Source: DATEOR01 sp963841425
Lineage (GTDB): Bacteria > Actinomycetota > Thermoleophilia > Gaiellales > Gaiellaceae
Direction: 5' to 3'
Length of the DNA stretch: 64,000 nucleotides
Assembly: GCA_963841425.1 (NCBI GenBank)
Contig: CAWJCL010000002.1
Location: forward strand, 1,054,001 to 1,118,000
Shown: in pieces, positions 48,052 to 56,008 of the stretch
How the letters are laid out: each line of letters begins with the position of its first letter
How positions within the stretch are numbered: the stretch's first letter is position 1
Notes under the pieces: generated by a model
What the model was told of the DNA's origin: nothing
What the model saw: only the letters and a program-made list of their open reading frames with translations
The model's database searches: none
Program-made: the position numbers and the translations under genes

Positions 48052-49926
48052 ATGTGCGGGATCTGCGGACTCGCCTCGCTCGACGGAACCCCCGTTGACG
48101 CGGGGCCGCTCGAGGCCATGAACGAGACGCTGCGACACCGCGGCCCCGACAGCGCGGGCACGCTGGTGGACGGGCCTGTCGCGCTGGCGTCGCGGCGCCT
48201 CTCCATCATCGACCTCAGCGGTGGAGACCAGCCGATCGGGAACGAGGACGGGTCGGTCCAGGTCGTCCAGAACGGCGAGATCTACAACCACCTCGAGCTG
48301 CGGGCGACGCTCGAACGGCGCGGGCACCGCTTCCGCACGGCGAGCGACACTGAGGTCCACCTGCACCTCTACGAGGAGTACGGGCCGCACTACGTCCGCG
48401 AGCTGCGGGGGATGTTCGCGGTCGCGCTCTGGGACTCGAAGCGCCGGCGGCTCGTGCTCGCCCGTGACGCCTTCGGGATCAAGCCGCTCTACTACTCGAC
48501 CGAAGGCGGCACGCTCGCCTTCGCGTCGGAGCTCAAGGCCCTCCCCCGCGGCGAGGTCGACCTCGACGCCCTCGAGGCCTTCCTCGCCTTCAACTCCATC
48601 CCCGCGCCGCTCTCGGTCTGGGAGGGGACGAAGAAGCTCCCTGCCGGGCACGTGCTCGTCTGGGAAGGCGAGGGCGAGCCAGGCGTCGAGCGCTATGCGC
48701 GGCCGGCCCCTGTCTCGACGGGCGAGGTGCGAACCGAGGACGAGAACGAGCTGGCCGAAGAGCTGCGCGCGCGCCTGCGCGATTCGGTGCGCGCCCACCT
48801 GCTCGCCGACGTGCCGGTGGGCGTCTTGCTCTCGGGCGGCGTCGACTCGGGAGCGCTCGCAGCGCTCGCGGCGCTCGAAAGCGGCGAGCGGGTGCAGACG
48901 TTCTCGATCGGGTTCGAGGAGGGCTCCTACGACGAGCTCGCGGACGCGCGCAAAGTCGCCGAGCTCTACGAAACCGACCATCACGAGCTCGTCGTCCGGC
49001 CCGACGCGGCGGAGCTCCTGCCCAGGCTCGCGGAGGCCTTCGACGAACCGTTCGCCGACTCGTCTGCCCTGCCCACGTACCTCGTCTCCGAGCTCGCCGC
49101 ACGCGACGTGAAGGTGGCGCTCTCCGGCGAGGGCGGCGACGAGCTCTTCGGCGGCTACTACACGTACGTCGCGGACCTCCTGGCGCCCAAGATCGGGCCG
49201 CTGGCCGCGGCTGCACGGCCGCTCGTCGAGCGCCTCCCGAGCTCCTCCGCCAGAACCAGCCTCGACTACCGCGCCAAGCGCTTCGTCCGCGCCGCGCAAC
49301 TGCCGCCGCTCGAGCGCCACCACGGCTGGAAGGAGATCTTCTCGCCGGAGGCGCGCGCGGCCCTGCTCGAGCCAGGCCGGCGCGGAGGCTCCGACCCGCT
49401 CGACGTGTACCGGGCTCGCTACGCCGAGACGGAGGGCGCCGACGAGCTCGCACGCCTGCAGGACGTCGACCTCGGCATCTACCTCGTCGACGACCTACTC
49501 GTGAAGACCGACCGCGCGAGCATGGCGCACTCGCTCGAGGCGCGCGTCCCCTACCTCGACCCCGTGGTCGCGACCCTTGCGCTCGCCCTCCCGACACGCC
49601 TGAAGGTGCGCGGCTTCTCGAAGAAGCGCCTGTTGCGAAAGGCCGTCGCGCCGCTCCTTCCCGACTCGATCGTCTCGGGACGGAAGCGCGGCTTTTCCAT
49701 CCCGGCGGCGGCCTGGCTCCGCGGCCCGCTCGTCCCCTTCGCCCGCGAGGTGCTGTCGGAGGAGACCATTCGGCGCCAAGGGTTCTTCCGGCCCGAGGCG
49801 GTCACGCGCCTGCTCGACGACCACGTGGCCGGGCGCGAGGATCTGTCGCGCCAGCTGTGGGGGCTCCTCACGTTCACGCTCTGGCACGAGCAGGTGGCCG
49901 CCAAGCCCGCAGCCGTCGCCGCGTGA
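48052..49926 (+). CDS. asnB: Glutamine-dependent asparagine synthase-like amidotransferase
   Basis: 624 residues. C2 of MCGICGLASLDG is the glutaminase nucleophile, with RHRGPDSAG and VVQNGEIYNH completing domain 1. The synthetase domain has LLSGGVDSGALAAL (PP-loop), SGEGGDELFGGYY and LVKTDRASMAHSLEARVPYL. AsnB-type enzymes in glycan loci can amidate uronic acids or amino-acid substituents, so a glycan role is possible here. It is coupled by GTGA to the DUF354 gene and lies 11 bases after the sugar transferase. Confidence 0.93.
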   Translation: MCGICGLASLDGTPVDAGPLEAMNETLRHRGPDSAGTLVDGPVALASRRLSIIDLSGGDQPIGNEDGSVQVVQNGEIYNHLELRATLERRGHRFRTASDTEVHLHLYEEYGPHYVRELRGMFAVALWDSKRRRLVLARDAFGIKPLYYSTEGGTLAFASELKALPRGEVDLDALEAFLAFNSIPAPLSVWEGTKKLPAGHVLVWEGEGEPGVERYARPAPVSTGEVRTEDENELAEELRARLRDSVRAHLLADVPVGVLLSGGVDSGALAALAALESGERVQTFSIGFEEGSYDELADARKVAELYETDHHELVVRPDAAELLPRLAEAFDEPFADSSALPTYLVSELAARDVKVALSGEGGDELFGGYYTYVADLLAPKIGPLAAAARPLVERLPSSSARTSLDYRAKRFVRAAQLPPLERHHGWKEIFSPEARAALLEPGRRGGSDPLDVYRARYAETEGADELARLQDVDLGIYLVDDLLVKTDRASMAHSLEARVPYLDPVVATLALALPTRLKVRGFSKKRLLRKAVAPLLPDSIVSGRKRGFSIPAAAWLRGPLVPFAREVLSEETIRRQGFFRPEAVTRLLDDHVAGREDLSRQLWGLLTFTLWHEQVAAKPAAVAA

Positions 49927-50924
49927 AAACGTGGGTGGATATAACGGCGCCGGCGCACGTGCTGGTGTTCCGGCCGCTGATCGCGCTCATGCGCGAGCGC
50001 GGGGACATGGTGGAGGTGACAGCACGTGACTACGCGCAGACCGTCCAGCTCCTCGAGCAGCACGGGATCGAGGCGGAGCTCATCGGCCACCACGGCGGCC
50101 GCTCCCGGGTCGGCAAGCTCGCGACGATGGCGACACGCATGTCAAAGCTGCGCCGCTGGGCGCGGGGCCGGCACTTCGACGCGGCCCTCGCCCACGGCTC
50201 GCACCACCTGACACTGACGGCGCGCGCGCTCGGCATTCCCAGCTCGACGACCTTCGACTACGAGTTCGCAACGGTGCAGCACCAGCTCGGGTGCCGAGCG
50301 GCGACCTTCGTCGTCGTGCCGGACGCGATTCCGCCCGATCGGCTCGAGCGCTACGGCGTCCATCCACCGAAGCTGCGCCAGTACCCCGGGCTCAAGGAGG
50401 AGTACTACCTCTCCGACTTCGAGCCCCGCCCGGAGGTCGTGGACGAGCTCGGCGTCGACCGCGGGCGGATCCTGGTGGTCGTACGAACACCGCCGGACGT
50501 CTCCCTCTACCACCGCAAGTCGAACCCGCTCTTCCCGCAGGTGCTCACCTTTCTCGGCAGCCAGGAGAACGTGCATGCGGTCGTCCTCCCCCGCACGGAG
50601 GAGCAGCGGGACTACGTGCGGAGCCTCGAGCTCCCGTCGGTGCTCGTCCCCGATGGGGCCGTGGACGCTCAGAGCCTCATCGCGTTCGCCGACCTCGTCG
50701 TCTCGGCGGGAGGGACGATGAACCGCGAGGCGGCCGCGCTCGGCATCCCCGTCTACACCACGTACGGCGGCCGGCTCGGGGGAGTCGACGAGGCGCTGAT
50801 CCGCGATGGCCGCCTGCGTCCGCTCACCGATCCGAGGGCCCTCGAGCTCGTGAAACGGAGTAGCGAGGGGCTGCGCGTGCGCCGCGATCCCGCTGAGATG
50901 CTGGCGCTGCTCATGCCCATCTGA
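49923..50924 (+). CDS. DUF354 family protein, GT-B-like
   Basis: 333 residues from GTG 49923, beginning KTWVDITAPAHVLVFRPLIA. It has a two-Rossmann layout as in UDP-GlcNAc 2-epimerase or GT-B enzymes: VVVRTPPDVSLYHRKSNPLF in the middle and DLVVSAGGTMNREAAALGIP near the end. DUF354 proteins occur in archaeal and bacterial glycan clusters; the activity is not established. Coupling to asnB supports a shared product. Confidence 0.88.
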   Translation: MKTWVDITAPAHVLVFRPLIALMRERGDMVEVTARDYAQTVQLLEQHGIEAELIGHHGGRSRVGKLATMATRMSKLRRWARGRHFDAALAHGSHHLTLTARALGIPSSTTFDYEFATVQHQLGCRAATFVVVPDAIPPDRLERYGVHPPKLRQYPGLKEEYYLSDFEPRPEVVDELGVDRGRILVVVRTPPDVSLYHRKSNPLFPQVLTFLGSQENVHAVVLPRTEEQRDYVRSLELPSVLVPDGAVDAQSLIAFADLVVSAGGTMNREAAALGIPVYTTYGGRLGGVDEALIRDGRLRPLTDPRALELVKRSSEGLRVRRDPAEMLALLMPI

Positions 50925-50931
50925 CCGGTAC

Positions 50932-50937
50932 TAGACT
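50932..50937 (+). promoter_or_regulatory. Candidate -10 (TAGACT) with strong Shine-Dalgarno for 50974
   Basis: TAGACT lies 36 bases before ATG 50974. AGGGGAGG at 50961-50968 is a strong ribosome site, so this is a leadered start. Confidence 0.4.
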
Positions 50938-50973
50938 GGCGCGCTGGGGAGTTCACCTACAGGGGAGGTAGGG

Positions 50974-52275
50974 ATGAGACGAGCGTTGCTTGCAGTAGCA
51001 GCCGTCGCGACCGTGCTCATGGCGACCGCCACAGCCGTGGCAGATCCGCCGGGCCCGGTCGGAAGCGGCGACCCGGTCATCGACCTGGCCGGAGGATTCA
51101 CCTACACGACCATCTCGACGGCGTGCACCGATTCGGTCACGTCGACGGAGAGCGGCGGGACATTCCCGATGCCGGAGGACTTCGACGGCAACGTCGTCTT
51201 CAACGCCGGCGACGAGACGTGGCTGCTCTCGAACCACGAGTTGACGGAGCCGCGACCCGGTGACTTCCAGGGCGACGCGGGCAAGTGCGCCGTCCCGGAG
51301 CAGACTCCGGGTGACGAGGACTCGAACGGAACCGCATCCGTCTCGAGGATCGTGCTCGCCAAGGACGGCGTCACCGTTCTCCGCCGCGAGCTCATCACGA
51401 CGGGCCTCCACGACACGTGCTCGATCGCGCGAACGCCGTGGAAGACCTATCTGACGAACGAGGAGTTCCCGTTCCTGAGCGACCCCGAGCTGCGCTCGGG
51501 CTGGGTCTGGGAGATCGACCCGGCGACCGGCGCGCAGACGCGCCTCACGGGCATGGGCCGCTTCAGCCATGAGCAGGAAGCGCGAGTCGGGCAGAACTGG
51601 TACCTGACGAACGACCGTGGGAACTGGCAGTACCTGTACAAGTTCGTGCCCGACCGGGCGAACGACCTCACGACCGGGAAGCTGTACGGGCTCGTCTTCG
51701 ACCGGGCGACGAACACCGGCCACTGGGTCGGCCCGCTCGACCCGTTCACGCCCGAGGCGGACATGGTCGCGCGTGTCGGTCCGCCGACCTCCGCGAACTC
51801 GTTCGAGAAGGCAGAGGGCATGGTCAGCGCTCCGAGCGGCAACGCGGTCGTCTTCAGCGAGTCGGGCGCGCTGCCGAATCCGGGCAACGTCTGGAAGCTC
51901 ACCGACCTCAATCAGGAGACGGTGCACGGGCAGATCGTCGTCGCGGGCGACTTCGGCCGGATGGCGCGTCCCGACAACATCCGCTTCACGGATGCCGGCG
52001 ACCTGTTCATCATGGAAGACCACGGCTCGGCCGACTTCGCACAGCCGGGCACGGGGGGCGTGAACCAGATCTGGGTGCTTCCCCGTGGGAAGACCGGGGC
52101 GGAGAACCTCGAGCTCTTCGCAGCTCTCCCCAACCGGTTCGAGCCGACGGGGCCGTGGTTCTCGAACGACAACCGGATCCTGTACCTCTCGATCCAGGCC
52201 GACCCGCCGTTCAACAGCCGGGTCATTGCCATCCAGCGGACGGGTGGCAACTTCAACCAGCCGTACGACCGCTAG
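50974..52275 (+). CDS. Secreted DUF839/PhoX-like protein
   Basis: 433 residues with a signal peptide (ALLAVAAVATVLMATATAVA, then D). The body matches DUF839/PhoX-like six-bladed propellers: GDETWLLSNHELTEPRPGDF, ISRIVLAKDG-like and HEQEARVGQNWYLTNDRGNW. KAEGMVSAPSGNAVVFSESG and the end MARPDNIRFTDAGDLFIMED follow. PhoX enzymes are extracellular Ca/Fe alkaline phosphatases; this one keeps the RPDNI/ED segment, but metal ligands cannot all be assigned. A strong Shine-Dalgarno and a hairpin terminator frame it as a single gene. Confidence 0.85.
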   Translation: MRRALLAVAAVATVLMATATAVADPPGPVGSGDPVIDLAGGFTYTTISTACTDSVTSTESGGTFPMPEDFDGNVVFNAGDETWLLSNHELTEPRPGDFQGDAGKCAVPEQTPGDEDSNGTASVSRIVLAKDGVTVLRRELITTGLHDTCSIARTPWKTYLTNEEFPFLSDPELRSGWVWEIDPATGAQTRLTGMGRFSHEQEARVGQNWYLTNDRGNWQYLYKFVPDRANDLTTGKLYGLVFDRATNTGHWVGPLDPFTPEADMVARVGPPTSANSFEKAEGMVSAPSGNAVVFSESGALPNPGNVWKLTDLNQETVHGQIVVAGDFGRMARPDNIRFTDAGDLFIMEDHGSADFAQPGTGGVNQIWVLPRGKTGAENLELFAALPNRFEPTGPWFSNDNRILYLSIQADPPFNSRVIAIQRTGGNFNQPYDR

Positions 52276-52296
52276 AAGCGGATCGAAGCAACGATG

Positions 52297-52322
52297 CGAG
52301 GGCCGGCCACCGCCGGCCCTCG
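52297..52322. terminator. Strong hairpin terminator between convergent genes
   Basis: CGAGGGCCGGC (52297-52307) pairs with GCCGGCCCTCG (52312-52322) around CACC: an 11-bp perfect stem followed by TCGTCTCT. It separates the DUF839 gene from the convergent dehydratase gene and may act both ways. Confidence 0.7.
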
Positions 52323-52328
52323 TCGTCT

Positions 52329-54209
52329 CTAGGCCGGTTCAGGCGCCGGCGCCTCGGCCGACACGCGCCTCGGCGCGCGGACCATCAGCCCGAGGCGGTT
52401 GACGACGTCGAGTGTCTCGCCCGCCTCGACGAGGCGCTCGAGCTCGGCGAGCTCGTCCTCGAGCCAGGACGGATCCACGGGCATGCTGGCGCAGCGCAGG
52501 ATCTTCGGGTGCGTGGTGGGCTCGGCGTCCTCGTTCTTGGCCCAGAGCTCCTCGTGCAGCTTCTCGCCCGGCCGCACGCCGATGAAGTCCACCTCGACGT
52601 CCACGTCGGGCTCCTTGCCGGAGAGACGGATCATGTTGTGCGCCAGGTCGAGGATCCTCACGGGCGGGCCCATGTCCAGAACGTAGATCTCGCCGCTCTC
52701 CCCGATCGCGCCCGCCTGGACGATGAGCTGGACGGCCTCCGGAATGGTCATGAAGTAGCGCGTCATCTCGGGGTGCGTCACGGTCACCGGGCCGCCGCGC
52801 GCGATCTGGCGGCGAAAGAGCGGGATCACGCTTCCCGACGAGCCGAGCACGTTGCCGAAACGGACCGAGATGAACTGCGTGCCGTTGTGCTCTCGCGCGG
52901 CGGCCGCCTCGGCGATCCACTCGCAGATCGCCTTCGTCTGCCCGAGGACGTTCTTGGGGTTCACGGCCTTGTCCGTCGAGACCAGGACGAAGCGCTTGCA
53001 CCCGAACTCGGAGGCGACCTCGGCGACCACTCCGGTGCCGAAGACGTTGTTGCGGACCGATTCGATCGGGTTCGCCTCCATGAGCGGCACATGCTTGTAG
53101 GCGGCGGCATGGAACACGACCCCGGGCCGGAAGCGGTCGAAGGTGCGCCGCATCTTGGCGCGGTTCTTGACGTCGGCGAGAACCGGGACGGTCGAGTTGA
53201 AGCGGCGCTCGTACGCGAGCTCGCGCTCGATGTCGACGAGCGCATTCTCCGTGTGGTCGACGAGGATGATGCGGTCGGCGCCGAGGGCGGCGATCTGGCG
53301 GCAGAGCTCGGAGCCGATCGAGCCTCCCGCTCCGGTGACGAGCACGGTCTCCCCGGTGAGGTACGAAGCGATCGAGGCGACGTCGAGCTCGACGGCCTCG
53401 CGCCCGAGCACGTCCTCCACCTGCACCTCGCGGAGCTGGCGCGCGAGATTGAGGTCGCCGGTGATGAGCTCGTGCACGGCCGGCAGGGTCTTCACCGGGA
53501 CACCGGCGTCGCGGCACACGTTCACGATCCGCTGGCGCGTCTCGCCCGCCGCGGAGGGGATCGCGATGATGACCTCGTCAGGGCGGTTGTCGCGGAGGAG
53601 GTGCGCCAGGTCGTCGGTCGTGCCGAGCACCCGGACGCCGTGGAGGCGCAGGTTCTTCTTCCGGGGGTCGTCGTCGACGAGCCCCGTGGGCGAGTAGCCG
53701 AGGTTCGGGTTCTTCAGCATCTCGCGGAGGATGAGCTGGCCCGCGTCGCCGGCTCCCACGACGAGCACGTCGCGTCCCCGCGAGACGAGCCGCCGCCTGC
53801 CTGGGCGCTCGAAGATCGTCCGCGCGGCGAGCCGGGCCCCCGCGACGAGCCCGAGCAGGATCAGCCAGTCGATGACGATGATCCCGCGCGGGAGCCTGAA
53901 GCCTGACACGGGGTTCCAGAAGTAGAGCGCCGTGACCGCGACGATTGACGCGACGGTGACCGCCAGGAGGGAGCGCCAGATGTCGCGGATCGAGACGTAG
54001 CGCCACCAGTGGTCGTACAACCCGAAGACGATGAAGATGAGGATCTTCACGCCGACGACGACGAGGATCACGTCGACGTCGAGGAACGGCTGGTAGCGCG
54101 GCGGGACGCCGTAGTCGAAGCGGATGTTGAAGGCGAGGACCCAGGCCAGGGCGACCAGCCCCGAGTCGACGACCGCCTGCCAGAGCCGGTGCCGGTTGAG
54201 CGTCCGCAT
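52329..54209 (-). CDS. Membrane UDP-GlcNAc 4,6-dehydratase-like (PglF/CapD/WbpM)
   Basis: 626 residues. Four N-terminal helices (about 5-110) are followed by a first Rossmann domain (VLVVGAGDAGQLILREML), and a catalytic extended SDR domain (VLVTGAGGSIGSELCRQIAA) with STDKAVNPKNVLGQTKAICE and SVRFGNVLGSSGSVIPLF. This is the PglF/WbpM architecture that makes UDP-4-keto-6-deoxy-GlcNAc. ATG 54209 shares one base with the TGA of the aminotransferase gene (TGATG), so the pair probably yields a UDP-4-amino sugar. No PglD acetyltransferase is adjacent. Confidence 0.92.
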   Translation of the reverse strand: MRTLNRHRLWQAVVDSGLVALAWVLAFNIRFDYGVPPRYQPFLDVDVILVVVGVKILIFIVFGLYDHWWRYVSIRDIWRSLLAVTVASIVAVTALYFWNPVSGFRLPRGIIVIDWLILLGLVAGARLAARTIFERPGRRRLVSRGRDVLVVGAGDAGQLILREMLKNPNLGYSPTGLVDDDPRKKNLRLHGVRVLGTTDDLAHLLRDNRPDEVIIAIPSAAGETRQRIVNVCRDAGVPVKTLPAVHELITGDLNLARQLREVQVEDVLGREAVELDVASIASYLTGETVLVTGAGGSIGSELCRQIAALGADRIILVDHTENALVDIERELAYERRFNSTVPVLADVKNRAKMRRTFDRFRPGVVFHAAAYKHVPLMEANPIESVRNNVFGTGVVAEVASEFGCKRFVLVSTDKAVNPKNVLGQTKAICEWIAEAAAAREHNGTQFISVRFGNVLGSSGSVIPLFRRQIARGGPVTVTHPEMTRYFMTIPEAVQLIVQAGAIGESGEIYVLDMGPPVRILDLAHNMIRLSGKEPDVDVEVDFIGVRPGEKLHEELWAKNEDAEPTTHPKILRCASMPVDPSWLEDELAELERLVEAGETLDVVNRLGLMVRAPRRVSAEAPAPEPA

Positions 54210-55300
54210 CAGGCGGCCTTCATGGTCGAGGCCGCCCGCAGGCACTCGACCACCCGCTCCTGCTGCTCCCGCGAGATGGCCGGCCAGATCGGAAGCGCGA
54301 GGGTCTCCCGCGCGGCCCGCTCCGTCTCGGGCAGGCTCCCCGCCTCGTGGCCGAGCTCGGCGAGAGCGGGCTGGAGGTGGAGGGGCGTCGTGTAGTACGC
54401 GGCCCAGCCGATGCCGGCCTGGTCGAGCGCCGCGGTCAGCCGCTCACGCTCGCGCGTGCGGACGACGTACATGTGGTAGACGTGCCCGGGCTCGTCGGGG
54501 GGCAACTCGCAGACCTCCCCGAGCCCGAGCTCGGCGTAGCGTGCCGCCGCGGCGCGCCGGCCCTCGTTCCACTCGTCGACCGAGCGGAGAAAGATGCGGA
54601 GCGCGGCCGCCTGGAGCTCGTCCAGACGCGAGTTGTAGCCGACCGCCTCGAACGTCTGCTTGTCGCGCGACCCGTGGAAGCGGAGCAGGCGGATGCGATC
54701 CGCGAGCTCGGAGCCGGCGGTCGTGACGAGCCCACCGTCGCCGAACCCGAAGAGATTCTTCGTCGGGTAGAAGCTGAACGTCGCCGCGGCGGCGAGGGAG
54801 CCCGCGCGGCGGTCTCCGACCTTCGCCCCGAAGGCCTGCGCCGCGTCCTCCAAGACCGGCACGCCGCCTGGGAGAGCCGCGGGATCGCATGGGCGGCCGA
54901 AGAGGTGAACGGGCAGGATCGTCTTCGTCCGTTCGGTCACCTTGGCGGCCACGTCGGCAGGGTCGAGGTTGAGCGTGGCCGGGTCGATGTCGGCGAAGAC
55001 GGGGGTCGCGCCGCGGCGGGCGATCGACTCGGCCGTTGCATAGAAGGTGAAGGACGGGCAGACGACCTCGTCGCCGGGGCCAACGCCGAGCGCGTCGAGG
55101 GCGATGACCAGTGCGTCCGTGCCGTTGGCGACGCCGACCGCATCTTTGGCGCCGAGGAAGCGCGCCGCCTCGTCCTCGAACGCCTTCACCTCGGGCCCGA
55201 GGATGAAGCGGCCGGAATCGAGCACTCCGGCGATCCTGTCCTTCAGCTCGTCGAGGAGTGGCGCGTACTGCGCCTTCACGTCCGTCAACGGGATCGCCAC
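54209..55300 (-). CDS. DegT/DnrJ/EryC1 sugar aminotransferase (PglE/WecE-like)
   Basis: 363 residues. The PLP Lys is in FSFYPTKNLFGFGDGG, the Asp in VLEDAAQAFGA, and ANGTDALVIALDALG is the phosphate site. It differs clearly from the 5907-7040 protein and is closer to enzymes with the FYPTKNLF signature (WecE, DesV, PglE). Coupling with the PglF-like gene makes it likely to aminate C4 of the keto-sugar. TAGAGT stands 6 bases before GTG 55300. Confidence 0.92.
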   Translation of the reverse strand: MAIPLTDVKAQYAPLLDELKDRIAGVLDSGRFILGPEVKAFEDEAARFLGAKDAVGVANGTDALVIALDALGVGPGDEVVCPSFTFYATAESIARRGATPVFADIDPATLNLDPADVAAKVTERTKTILPVHLFGRPCDPAALPGGVPVLEDAAQAFGAKVGDRRAGSLAAAATFSFYPTKNLFGFGDGGLVTTAGSELADRIRLLRFHGSRDKQTFEAVGYNSRLDELQAAALRIFLRSVDEWNEGRRAAAARYAELGLGEVCELPPDEPGHVYHMYVVRTRERERLTAALDQAGIGWAAYYTTPLHLQPALAELGHEAGSLPETERAARETLALPIWPAISREQQERVVECLRAASTMKAA

Positions 55301-55306
55301 GGCGCC

Positions 55307-55312
55307 ACTCTA
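55307..55312 (-). promoter_or_regulatory. Candidate leaderless -10 (TAGAGT) for the aminotransferase-dehydratase operon
   Basis: TAGAGT on the minus strand ends 6 bases before GTG 55300, with no Shine-Dalgarno; it overlaps the stop codon region of the DedA gene. Confidence 0.4.
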
Positions 55313-55978
55313 CCCTTCGGTGGGGCTCTCAATTGCCCTGCGTCGCGCCCGTCTCCGCAGGAGCTTGAAGGCCCCGTAGCCGACCCCGAGAACGACGAGG
55401 AAGACGACCGCGTAGTCCGCGTAGCGCCAGTTCTCGTGGAAGTGCTCCCAGCTCGACCCGAGCGCGACTCCGGCGCCCGCGATGCCGAAGCACCAGACCG
55501 CAGAGCCGATCGCCGTCAGCACCGTGTAGCGGACGACCGGCATCTCGAGCACGCCTGCCGGGATCGAAATGAACGACCGGATCACGGGCAGGACTCGTCC
55601 GAACAGCACGGCCCAGTCCCCGTAACGGGCGAACCACGCTTCGGCTCGGTCGAGCCGCTCAGGCGTCAGATGCACCCAGCGCCCACGCCGTTCCAGGAAC
55701 GGCCGCCCTCCGTAGAAGCCGATCGCCCAGCCGATCAGGGAGCCGATGACGTAGCCGACCGTGCCGGCGGTCGCCATGGCGACATACCCCCAGAGCGTGG
55801 AGTCGATCTCCGCTCCGAAAAGCGTGACGGTGTGGCCTGCGAACGCGCCCGCGGCCACCGCTCCCGCATAGAGCATCACGAGCTCGCTCGCGGCGGGGAA
55901 GACCGCGTCCACGAGCATGAGGCCGAACACGGCGTAGAGGCCGTAGTCCCCGATCGCCGAGGTGATGGTCTCGGTCAT
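55310..55978 (-). CDS. DedA/SNARE-associated family membrane protein
   Basis: 222 residues, four or five helices. DedA features are VFPAASELVMLYAGAVAAG, TVGYVIGSLIGWAIGFYGGR with an EAWFARYGDWAVLFGRVLPV segment, and IPAGVLEMPVVRY. DedA proteins help recycle undecaprenyl phosphate or other lipids across the membrane. Proximity to glycan synthesis genes fits a carrier-lipid role. The C-terminus is strongly basic. Confidence 0.92.
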   Translation of the reverse strand: MTETITSAIGDYGLYAVFGLMLVDAVFPAASELVMLYAGAVAAGAFAGHTVTLFGAEIDSTLWGYVAMATAGTVGYVIGSLIGWAIGFYGGRPFLERRGRWVHLTPERLDRAEAWFARYGDWAVLFGRVLPVIRSFISIPAGVLEMPVVRYTVLTAIGSAVWCFGIAGAGVALGSSWEHFHENWRYADYAVVFLVVLGVGYGAFKLLRRRARRRAIESPTEG

Positions 55979-55984
55979 CCGGCG

Positions 55985-55990
55985 AGTGTA
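55985..55990 (-). promoter_or_regulatory. Candidate leaderless -10 (TACACT) for the DedA gene
   Basis: TACACT on the minus strand ends 6 bases before ATG 55978, with no Shine-Dalgarno. Confidence 0.4.
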
Positions 55991-56008
55991 GTTGCGCCCG
56001 CCGGGCGA

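Noticed and set aside
52297..52322. Hairpin as a riboswitch or attachment site
   Set aside because: A perfect simple stem between two convergent stops is explained by transcription termination; no aptamer-like architecture or direct-repeat partner is seen.
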